Source: Streptomyces sp. Je 1-79
Lineage (GTDB): Bacteria > Actinomycetota > Actinomycetes > Streptomycetales > Streptomycetaceae
DNA length: 45,788 bases
Assembly: GCF_025195125.1 (NCBI RefSeq)
Contig: NZ_JAMGSL010000006.1
Span: 1-45,788 of the forward strand
Direction: 5' to 3'
Positions 10,538 through 17,870 of the stretch are shown here, one piece after another. The translations under genes were made by a program, and so were the position numbers. Every line of letters starts with the position of its first letter. The stretch's first letter is position 1. Below the pieces are notes generated by a model. That model was not told where the DNA came from and searched no databases. It saw only the letters and a program-made list of their open reading frames with translations.

Positions 10538-10585
10538 GCTCCCAGAGAATCCGGTGGATCCGAGGATTCCGGTGGTTCCGGGAGC
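10538..10585 (-). promoter_or_regulatory. Nested inverted repeat between eccD stop and rpsO start
   Basis: Outer arms GCTCCC (10538-10543) and GGGAGC (10580-10585) enclose inner arms GAATCC (10547-10552) and GGATTC (10564-10569). On the minus strand it lies 38 nt past the eccD stop and 97 nt before the rpsO start. It may be the eccD terminator or part of an rpsO leader. S15 leaders are autoregulatory in several phyla, but the known fold was not verified here. Confidence 0.45.
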
Positions 10586-10623
10586 GCGTACACAAACGGC
10601 CGTTACACAGGGTACCAGGGGGT

Positions 10624-12129
10624 TCAGGACGTCATCGCCCGGATGGAGTGGTAGACGTCGAAGACCGCGAGGCAGAGCGGCAGCAGCGTGAGCAGGACGA
10701 AGGTCTCGGCGATCTCCAGGAAGCGGCCCCAGAACGGCGTGACGCCCTTGCGCGGCACGATGAGGCCGATCGCGGTGATCAGCGCGGCGACACCGGCGAT
10801 GGCCGCGGAGAGCCAGATCGTACGGATGTCGAGGCCGGTGCCGTCACCCTTGAGCGCCTCCATGATCAGCTCCACCGGCGGGTTGAGGCAGAGCCCGAGG
10901 CCGAGCAGCACCAGGGCGCCGAGACCGGCACCGAGGGCGCAGCCGACCTGCGCGGTGTAGCGGAAGAGGTGGGCGCGCATCAGCATGGCGACGCCGGTGG
11001 CGAGGGCGAGCAGCTGTCCCCAGATGTTCTCGGAGAAGCCCAGCACGGCCGCGGCGGAGACGGCGACGAGGGCGCAGCCGCCGACGAGGCCGACCAGCAG
11101 CTCGTGGCCGCGGCGGGCCTGGGCGGCGATCCGGACGGCGTCGACCGGCCCCTGGGGCTCGGCCTCGGTGCCGTAACCGCCGACGCTGGTCCTGGGCGGT
11201 TCGAAGCCGATGGGGAGCCGGGCGAAGCGGGTGGAGAGCCCGGGCAGGAAGGCGAGGGCGCCGACGGCGAGCGGCGCGCAGACGGCGGCGGTCTCGGCCG
11301 GCTCCAGCTCCGTGAGGACGGACACGAAGGCGACCAGCAGGCCCACGGTCGAGGCGAAGACGAACGCGACGAACGGGCCGTCCCCGCTCGGGGAGACGAT
11401 CGTCAGAATCACGGCACAGACGAGCACGGCGGCGCAGGCGAGCAGGAACTGGAGCTTGCCGATGCCCTGCCCGGCCGCGAGCGGCAGCAGTCCGGACCCG
11501 GCGACGGCGGCGTTCGCCATCGCGCCCGTGCCCAGGGCCACGGCGGAGCCGCGGTCGTCGTACACGCGGGCGCGGACGGCGGCGAGGGCGAGCAGCAGCA
11601 CCGCGGTGACCGCGGCGAGGATGCCGGGCAGACCGTGCATGTCGTGCCGGGGGTCGGCCGTCCACAGGACGAAGCCGAGCAGGAGCAGCAGGATCGAGCC
11701 GCCGAAGAGACCGGCGCCGCGCATCAGCGCGTCGGACCAGAGCGTGCGGTCGCGGGCGACGGCGGAGGCCACGGCGTCGGACACGTCGTCGAAGACCGCC
11801 GGCGGCAGGGAGTCGGCGAAGGGACGCAGCGAGAGCAGCTCTCCGTCGAGGATGCGCTGCGCCGCGAGCGACCGGCCGCCGTCGAGGACGGTGCCGTCGC
11901 GGCGCACCAGGTGGTAGCCGACCGGGGCGCCGGGCGCCGGGGTCTGGCCGGAGAGGCGGAGGACCTCCGGGTAGAGGTCCGCGACCGCGATGTCCTCGGG
12001 CAGCGCGACGTCGACGCGACCGTCGGGCGCGACGACCGTGACCCGGCAGAAACCGGTGCCGCCTTGGAACACGGTCGCGGGGGCCGACTGGCCCGCTCCG
12101 CTGGCCGTGGCTGGGGCCGTCATACTCAC
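10624..12129 (-). CDS. eccD: Type VII secretion integral membrane protein EccD
   Basis: The channel subunit of the ESX inner-membrane complex, about 501 aa. The N-terminus (about 25-110) is a ubiquitin-like YukD-type domain (CRVTVVAPDGRVDVALPEDI), followed by about ten to eleven hydrophobic helices to the C-terminus, as in mycobacterial EccD. Two starts are possible. GTG 12129 has GAGGGGA 8 nt upstream and gives MSMTAPA; ATG 12123 has only a tightly spaced AGGTGA. I prefer the former. The open frame runs back to 15927, but that part is antisense to eccC. It is divergent from eccC across 261 nt. Confidence 0.93.
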   Translation of the reverse strand: MSMTAPATASGAGQSAPATVFQGGTGFCRVTVVAPDGRVDVALPEDIAVADLYPEVLRLSGQTPAPGAPVGYHLVRRDGTVLDGGRSLAAQRILDGELLSLRPFADSLPPAVFDDVSDAVASAVARDRTLWSDALMRGAGLFGGSILLLLLGFVLWTADPRHDMHGLPGILAAVTAVLLLALAAVRARVYDDRGSAVALGTGAMANAAVAGSGLLPLAAGQGIGKLQFLLACAAVLVCAVILTIVSPSGDGPFVAFVFASTVGLLVAFVSVLTELEPAETAAVCAPLAVGALAFLPGLSTRFARLPIGFEPPRTSVGGYGTEAEPQGPVDAVRIAAQARRGHELLVGLVGGCALVAVSAAAVLGFSENIWGQLLALATGVAMLMRAHLFRYTAQVGCALGAGLGALVLLGLGLCLNPPVELIMEALKGDGTGLDIRTIWLSAAIAGVAALITAIGLIVPRKGVTPFWGRFLEIAETFVLLTLLPLCLAVFDVYHSIRAMTS

Positions 12130-12169
12130 CTGCTGCTTCCCCTCGTGGTGATTCTGGCCGGCAGGCCTG

Positions 12170-12225
12170 ACATTGCGCTCCGAGCACTGCGCTCCGAGCT
12201 CCGCCCTCCGGACATTGCGCTCCGA
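12170..12225. repeat. Four tandem 14-bp repeats in the eccD-eccC divergent promoter
   Basis: Four contiguous 14-mers fill 56 bp: ACATTGCGCTCCGA (12170-12183), GCACTGCGCTCCGA (12184-12197), a diverged GCTCCGCCCTCCGG (12198-12211) and ACATTGCGCTCCGA again (12212-12225). Units 1 and 4 are identical. The array lies 41 nt upstream of the eccD start. The 14-bp spacing is not a multiple of 3, and no gene is seen there, so it is more likely a DNA or RNA control element than coding. It is followed by a T7 run at about 12234-12240. Confidence 0.7.
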
Positions 12226-12360
12226 ATGACCCGTTTTTTTGCGATAGTTCATGGGCGCGCAAACACGTCGGGCCACCCTACCGCCCACCCGTGACCCCAC
12301 ACCAAAGTAGGATCCCTCCCCGCGGATGGATCCCGTCGCCACGGGGGCGTCTATAGGAAC

Positions 12361-12380
12361 TTTCCGTCCGGCAACGGAAA
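12361..12380. promoter_or_regulatory. Inverted repeat directly upstream of the eccC start
   Basis: TTTCCGT (12361-12367) and ACGGAAA (12374-12380) form a perfect 7-bp inverted repeat with a 6-nt spacer. It ends 10 nt before the eccC GTG and abuts its ribosome-binding region (TTGGTGAGCT). It could be an operator or an mRNA hairpin that controls eccC translation. A candidate -10-like TATAGG lies at about 12352. Two GGATCC sites near 12311 and 12327 are chance-level. Confidence 0.5.
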
Positions 12381-12390
12381 TTGGTGAGCT

Positions 12391-15300
12391 GTGAGTCAGA
12401 TCGTCGTCAAGCGCCCACCACGGGCTCTGCCGTCCGAAGTCCCCGGTGAGCAGGTGCAGTTGCAACCTCCGCCGGAGCTGCCGCGCGGGCAGCAGGAGGG
12501 CATGCTGATGCAGCTCCTGCCGATGCTCGGCATGGGCGGTTCGGTGGTCTTCTTCTTCATGACGCCGAACCCGATCATGCGGATCATGGGCATGGTGATG
12601 ATCGCGTCGACGGTCGCCATGGCGATCGCCATGCTGGTCCGCTACCGGCGCGGCACGCAGGGGCAGCTCGCCGACCTGCGGCGTGACTACCTCAAGTACC
12701 TGACGCAGACGCGGCGCGCTGTCCTGAGGACGGCGCACCTCCAGCGCGACGCGCAGTTCTATCTGCACCCCTCGCCCGAGCAGCTGTGGGCCCTGGTCGC
12801 CGAGGGCAGCCGGGTCTGGGAGCGGCGTATCGGCGACGACGACTTCGCGCAGGTCCGCATCGGTCTGGGCAGCCAGCAGCTCGCCACCCCCCTCATCGCC
12901 CCCGAGACCGCTCCCGTGGACGAGCTCGAGCCGCTCACCGCCGGCGCGATGCAGCAGTTCCTCACCGCGCACAGCACCCTGGACGGCCTCCCCATGGCCG
13001 TCTCCCTCCGCGCCTTCTACCACCTCACCGTGAGCGGCGACCCGGACGGCGCCCGTTCCACGACGCGCGCCATGGTCGGCTCCCTCGCGGCGCTGCACTC
13101 CCCCGAGGACATGGTCATCGCGATCGCCGCGGGTGACGGCGCGGCGCCCGCGTGGGAGTGGGCGAAGTGGCTGCCCCACGTACAGGCGTCGGGCCCCGGC
13201 GACGGCGCGGGCAGCCGGCGTCTGATCACCACGGACGCGCGTGAGCTGCAGGAGATGCTCGACGCGCGGCTGGAGGGCCGCCCCCGTTTCCAGGGCGGGA
13301 ACCACCCGCTGCTCGACCACCCGCACCTCGTCGTGGTGCTCGACGGCCAGTCGATCCCGCAGACGTCGGCCCTGGCCTCGCCCGAGGGCCTCCAGGGCGT
13401 GACGATCATCGAGGTCGTCCAGGGCAGGGCCAACGGGCCCCGCGGCGACCTGTCCGTGATCGTGGACGGCGAATCGCTGCGGCTGGAGTCGGGCCACGGG
13501 CTCGTCTACGACGGCAGCGCCGACCGGCTGAGCCCCGACGCCGCGGAGGCGCTGGCCCGCCAGCTCGCTCCCCTGCGGGTCGCCTCGGGCGCCGACGACG
13601 ACGAGCCGCTGCTCGCCAACCTCGACTTCACCGATCTGCTGAACCTCGGCGACGCGGCCTCGGTCGACGTCAGCCGCACCTGGCGCCCCCGGTCCCGGTC
13701 CGAGCGACTGCGCGTCCCGATCGGCGTGGGCGAGGACGGCACCCCCGTCATGCTGGACCTCAAGGAGGCGGCGCAGGAGGGCATGGGCCCGCACGGTCTG
13801 TGCGTCGGCGCGACCGGTTCCGGAAAGTCGGAGCTGCTGCGCACGCTGGTCCTCGGTCTGGCGGTGACGCACTCGTCGGAGACGCTGAACTTCGTCCTCG
13901 CGGACTTCAAGGGCGGTGCCACCTTCGCCGGCATGTCCCAGATGCCGCACGTCGCCGCGGTGATCACCAACCTCGCGGACGACCTCACGCTGGTGGACCG
14001 CATGGGCGACTCCATCCGCGGTGAGCTGAACCGCCGCCAGGAGATGCTGCGCGACGCGGGCAACTACGCGAACATCCACGACTACGAGAAGGCGCGGGCC
14101 GCGGGCGCCCCGCTCCAGCCCATTCCCTCGCTCGTCCTCGTCATCGACGAGTTCAGCGAGCTGCTGACGGCCATGCCGGACTTCATCGAGATGTTCGTGC
14201 AGATCGGCCGTATCGGCCGTTCGCTCGGTGTGCACCTGCTGCTTGCGTCGCAGCGTCTGGAGGAGGGCCGGCTCCGCGGCCTGGAGACGTACCTCTCGTA
14301 CCGCGTCGGTCTGCGGACCTTCTCCGCCGCCGAGTCCCGCGCGGCCATCGGTGTGCCCGACGCCTACACGCTGCCGAACGTCCCCGGCTCGGGCTACCTC
14401 AAGTACGGCACCGACGAGATGGTGCGGTTCAAGGCGGCGTACGTCTCCGGTGTGTACCGCACCAACCAGCACGCCGTCGTGCCGGGCGGCCCGCTGCCCG
14501 TGGACCGCCGGCCCGTGCCGTTCACCGCGGCGCACGTCCCGGTGCGCTACCTCGAACCGACCGCCCAGGCGCAGGTTCCCGAGGCCCGGGCCGCCGAGGA
14601 CGACGCGCTCGCCGACTCGGTGCTCGACGTGATCGTGCGGCGGCTCGAAGGACGCGGCGTCGAGGCGCACCAGGTGTGGCTCCCGCCGCTCGACAACCCG
14701 CCGCCGCTCGACGCGATCCTGCCCGGCCTCGCCGGTGTGGAGGGCCGCGGTCTGACGCAGCCCGGGTACGAGGGGGCCGGCAGGCTCGTCGTCCCGGTGG
14801 GCGTGGTGGACAAGCCGTTCGAGCAGCGACGCGACACGCTGTACCGGGACTTCTCCGGCGCCGCGGGCCACATGCAGATCGTCGGCGGTCCGCAGTCCGG
14901 CAAGTCGACGCTGCTGCGGACGATCATCTCCGCGTTCGCGCTGACGCACACCCCGCACGAGGTGCAGTTCTACGGACTCGACTTCGGCGGTGGCGGTATG
15001 GCCTCGGTCGCGGGACTGCCGCACGTCGGCGGCGTGGCGTCCCGTCTCGACCCCGAGCGGGTGCGCCGTACGGTGGCCGAGGTCTACGGCATCCTGTCCC
15101 GGCGCGAGGAGTACTTCCGCAGCTCGGGCGTCGACTCCATCCAGACGTACCGCAGGCTCCGGGCGCGTGGCGACATCTCGGTGACGGACCAGCCGTTCGG
15201 CGACGTGTTCCTCATGATCGACGGCTGGGGCAACTTCCGTACCGAGTACGAGGGTCTCGAGGCCGCGGTCGTGGACATCGCCGCGCGCGGACTCGGCTAC

Positions 15301-16356
15301 GGCATCCACGTGATCCTCACGGCGTCGCGCTCCATGGAGGTCCGCGCCAACCTCAAGGACCACCTGATGAACAGGCTGGAACTGCGGCTGGGCGACACGA
15401 TGGACTCCGAGCTGGACCGCAAGATCGCCGCCAACGTGCCCACGGGCGTCCCCGGCCGTGGTCTCACGCCGGAGAAGCTGCACTTCATGGCGGCCGTGCC
15501 GCGCATCGACGGCATCAACTCCGACACCGACCTGTCCGAGGCGACGGCGGCGATGACGCAGGAGGTCACGCGTCACTGGACGGCGCCCGGCGCGCCGGCG
15601 GTCCGGCTGCTGCCGCGCGAGCTCGACGCGCACCAGCTGCCCGCGGGCTACGCGGAACCGCAGCGCGGTGTCGCGTTCGCCATCGACGAGAACAACCTGG
15701 AGCCGGTCTTCGTCAACTTCGACCGCGATCCGTTCTTCCTGGTGTTCGGTGAGAGCGAGTCGGGCAAGTCGAACCTGCTGCGGCTGCTCATCAAGCAGAT
15801 CACGGAGCGGTACGACGGGAACTCCGCGAAGTTCTTCGTGATCGACAACCGGCGCGCGCTGCTCGACGTGACGCCGGCGAGCCACCTGGCCGAGTACGTG
15901 CCCATGTCGAACAACATGGAGCACCACGTGGACGCGCTGGCGGACCTGATGCAGCGCCGCTCGCCGTCGGCCGACGTCACGGCACAGCAGCTGCGGGACC
16001 GCAGCTGGTGGCAGGGCCCGTCCGTCTTCGTCGTCGTCGACGACTACGACCTGGTGTCCACCTCCAGCGGCAACCCGCTGGCGAAGCTGGCGGAGCTGCT
16101 GCCGTTCGCCCGGGACGTGGGCGTCCGCTTCATCATCGCCCGCAGCGCGGCCGGTGCGAGCCGGGCGGCGTACGAGTCCTTCATGCAGCGGATGATGGAG
16201 CTCGGCGCGCAGGGGGTGCTCCTCTCCGGCGACCCGCAGGAGGGCGACGTCCTCGGCGGCGTCCGCATGCGGCCGATGCCGGCGGGCCGGGGTATCTACG
16301 TGTCGCGGCAGCGCGGCAACCCGCTGATTCAGACGGGAATGCTGCCGGAGGTGTAG
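12391..16356 (+). CDS. eccC: Type VII secretion ATPase EccC (FtsK/SpoIIIE family)
   Basis: The motor of the ESX system, 1321 aa, as one fused chain. Two membrane helices near 45-65 and 67-85 precede three FtsK-type ATPase domains. Walker A motifs are GATGSGKS (about 473-480), GGPQSGKST (about 832-840) and GESESGKS (about 1120-1127). Walker B strands are LVLVIDEFSEL (domain 1, intact Asp-Glu), VFLMIDGWG (domain 2, Glu replaced by Gly) and VFVVVDDYDL (domain 3, Asp-Asp). In the family, domain 1 hydrolyses ATP while the later domains bind substrate signal sequences such as YxxxD/E; the sequence fits this. It starts at GTG 12391. The plus-strand cluster that follows encodes likely cargo. Confidence 0.97.
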   Translation: MSQIVVKRPPRALPSEVPGEQVQLQPPPELPRGQQEGMLMQLLPMLGMGGSVVFFFMTPNPIMRIMGMVMIASTVAMAIAMLVRYRRGTQGQLADLRRDYLKYLTQTRRAVLRTAHLQRDAQFYLHPSPEQLWALVAEGSRVWERRIGDDDFAQVRIGLGSQQLATPLIAPETAPVDELEPLTAGAMQQFLTAHSTLDGLPMAVSLRAFYHLTVSGDPDGARSTTRAMVGSLAALHSPEDMVIAIAAGDGAAPAWEWAKWLPHVQASGPGDGAGSRRLITTDARELQEMLDARLEGRPRFQGGNHPLLDHPHLVVVLDGQSIPQTSALASPEGLQGVTIIEVVQGRANGPRGDLSVIVDGESLRLESGHGLVYDGSADRLSPDAAEALARQLAPLRVASGADDDEPLLANLDFTDLLNLGDAASVDVSRTWRPRSRSERLRVPIGVGEDGTPVMLDLKEAAQEGMGPHGLCVGATGSGKSELLRTLVLGLAVTHSSETLNFVLADFKGGATFAGMSQMPHVAAVITNLADDLTLVDRMGDSIRGELNRRQEMLRDAGNYANIHDYEKARAAGAPLQPIPSLVLVIDEFSELLTAMPDFIEMFVQIGRIGRSLGVHLLLASQRLEEGRLRGLETYLSYRVGLRTFSAAESRAAIGVPDAYTLPNVPGSGYLKYGTDEMVRFKAAYVSGVYRTNQHAVVPGGPLPVDRRPVPFTAAHVPVRYLEPTAQAQVPEARAAEDDALADSVLDVIVRRLEGRGVEAHQVWLPPLDNPPPLDAILPGLAGVEGRGLTQPGYEGAGRLVVPVGVVDKPFEQRRDTLYRDFSGAAGHMQIVGGPQSGKSTLLRTIISAFALTHTPHEVQFYGLDFGGGGMASVAGLPHVGGVASRLDPERVRRTVAEVYGILSRREEYFRSSGVDSIQTYRRLRARGDISVTDQPFGDVFLMIDGWGNFRTEYEGLEAAVVDIAARGLGYGIHVILTASRSMEVRANLKDHLMNRLELRLGDTMDSELDRKIAANVPTGVPGRGLTPEKLHFMAAVPRIDGINSDTDLSEATAAMTQEVTRHWTAPGAPAVRLLPRELDAHQLPAGYAEPQRGVAFAIDENNLEPVFVNFDRDPFFLVFGESESGKSNLLRLLIKQITERYDGNSAKFFVIDNRRALLDVTPASHLAEYVPMSNNMEHHVDALADLMQRRSPSADVTAQQLRDRSWWQGPSVFVVVDDYDLVSTSSGNPLAKLAELLPFARDVGVRFIIARSAAGASRAAYESFMQRMMELGAQGVLLSGDPQEGDVLGGVRMRPMPAGRGIYVSRQRGNPLIQTGMLPEV

Positions 16357-16451
16357 GGGCGGCGGGGTGGGGGCCGGGGCTGATCGCGGCCCCGGCCTCT
16401 GTCCTTGGCCTGCGGCGCCTGTGTGCCGCGTAGAGAGATGGAGCAGGACAG

Positions 16452-17162
16452 GTGATCGGAGCAGCGGTATTCGCCGGGGCGTTCGCGGTGGCGTTCGTCG
16501 CCTTCGGCCTGTTCGTCGACGCGCGCGGGCTGTGGTGGCGCTTCCGGGCGCCGCGCCTGGCCGACCCCGAGGCGCACGAGCCGTCGGCGGCGTCGTTCAC
16601 GGCCCGACGGGCCGTCATGGTCGTGCTGGGCCTCTTCCTGGCGTACGAGAGCTTCAGCATGCTGAAGCTGGCGGGGGTCTTCGACTCGGGCCCCGACCAC
16701 GCGGAGATCCTCGAACGGGTGCAGGACGTCGCGCGGGACCTCGAGACGGAGGACGGCGCGGGCCGGTACAGGCTGACGGGGCTCGAGGGCTCGTGGGGCG
16801 ACTTCATCAACCCGGCGCTGAAGGGTCCGGAGGCCTGGGACCCGGTGGCGACGTTGGTGGAGGACGAGGAGGAGACGTCGGGCGGCGGGACGTCGGGGGC
16901 GGAGACCTCTGGATCCGGGACGTCGGGCGCCGGGACGTCGGGCGCAGGGACGTCTGGGTCCGGGAGCTCAGGCGCCGACAAGGGCTCCACCTCGGACATC
17001 AAGGGCCCGTTCGTCGAGCGCTACGAGATCGACGGCAGCGTCTGCCTGACGGTGACGGCCACGCCGCTGCCGGGGCAGTCCGCGAGGGACCACGCCCTGG
17101 ATCTCGTGATGTACGGGATCCGTACCGAAGTCGTGGACGAGGCCTGCCCCGAGGCCGCGTGA
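16452..17162 (+). CDS. T7SS-linked membrane protein with TSGxx repeat linker
   Basis: The 236-aa protein has two hydrophobic helices (about 2-22 and 52-70), an extracytoplasmic part (about 75-140), a low-complexity linker of seven pentapeptides (TSGGG, TSGAE, TSGSG, TSGAG and so on; 142-176) and a C-terminal domain with two cysteine-containing stretches (SVCLTV and DEACPEAA). It starts at GTG 16452 with AGGACAG close upstream, 95 nt after eccC on the same strand, so it is probably co-transcribed. No family is recognised. A membrane accessory or cargo-related role is inferred only from position. Confidence 0.75.
   Translation: MIGAAVFAGAFAVAFVAFGLFVDARGLWWRFRAPRLADPEAHEPSAASFTARRAVMVVLGLFLAYESFSMLKLAGVFDSGPDHAEILERVQDVARDLETEDGAGRYRLTGLEGSWGDFINPALKGPEAWDPVATLVEDEEETSGGGTSGAETSGSGTSGAGTSGAGTSGSGSSGADKGSTSDIKGPFVERYEIDGSVCLTVTATPLPGQSARDHALDLVMYGIRTEVVDEACPEAA
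16875..16979 (+). repeat. In-frame 15-bp tandem repeats (TSGxx) within the membrane protein gene
   Basis: Seven 15-nt units of the type ACGTCGGGCGCCGGG encode TSGGG-TSGAE-TSGSG-TSGAG, then TSGAG-TSGSG-SSGAD. Units 4 and 5 encode the same pentapeptide. The unit length keeps the frame, so copy number could vary without loss of function, as with other flexible periplasmic linkers. Confidence 0.8.
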
Positions 17163-17352
17163 TTCCCGGTTGTCGCCGGCTGATGAATTGCAAGGGACGG
17201 ACGAATAATGAGGGAACCGCGCCGGCCCTATTCTCTGTCCGTCGAAGTGAGGACCGCCGCAGGATCGGCACGGACCAGAATCCCGGACGCTCCCTGATGA
17301 AAAGCCCGAATCGGTTCCAACCAGTCGAAATCCATAAGGAGATGTGACGTCC

Positions 17353-17859
17353 ATGGCATGGGACGAGTGGGAACAGCTGAAAGCCTCGGCGGCCGAGAAG
17401 GATTCGGCACGGATGCAGCTGAACGGGCTGCCGCCCGAGGACCGACCGAACGCAGGCAGCGCGACCGGCGGCTTTCTCGCCGTTGACCAGCAGGATCTCG
17501 CGGCGATCGGCGACGAGGCCTTCAAGCTGTACAACCGGCTGTGGAAGGAAGGCCGGGTCACCTCCACGGACTCGGCGGCGACCGACCTCTCGACCCAGGG
17601 CTTCGCTCTCGGCGGCGCGCTGTCACACGTATCACTGCGCTGGGACAAGCAGCTGGGTTCGGTGATGGACGCCTGCGCTCTCATCTCCAACCACATGGAC
17701 TTCACGAAGAACGCACACGCCGGCGACGAGATCTTCATCGAGCGGCACGTGAGCAGTATTCAGACGCTGGACGCCGGATTCGACGAGCAATGGGGCGAAC
17801 CGGGCAGGAAGAACCCGGTGTACGACATCAAGGACAAGCCCAAGAAGGACGAGGACTAG
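17353..17859 (+). CDS. Small helical T7SS substrate-like protein with C-terminal YxxxD
   Basis: The 168-aa protein begins MAWDEWEQLKASAAEK; it is helical and polar, has no signal peptide or membrane helix, and carries YDIKD (Y157-D161) near its end, which matches the YxxxD/E export signal of actinobacterial ESX substrates. ATG 17353 is chosen because AGGAG (17337-17341) lies 11 nt upstream; the in-frame GTG at 17344 is too close to it. It is 11 nt upstream of the 752-aa DUF6571-like gene, so the pair is likely made together. I infer it is an Esx-like partner or chaperone that helps export the larger protein. Confidence 0.75.
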   Translation: MAWDEWEQLKASAAEKDSARMQLNGLPPEDRPNAGSATGGFLAVDQQDLAAIGDEAFKLYNRLWKEGRVTSTDSAATDLSTQGFALGGALSHVSLRWDKQLGSVMDACALISNHMDFTKNAHAGDEIFIERHVSSIQTLDAGFDEQWGEPGRKNPVYDIKDKPKKDED

Positions 17860-17870
17860 GGGGATTACTG

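Noticed and set aside
10624..15927. Very long minus-strand open frame through eccC
   Set aside because: Only 10624-12129 encodes EccD; the upstream part is antisense to eccC, is Arg/Asp/Val-rich and has no family features. The high GC content keeps such frames open.
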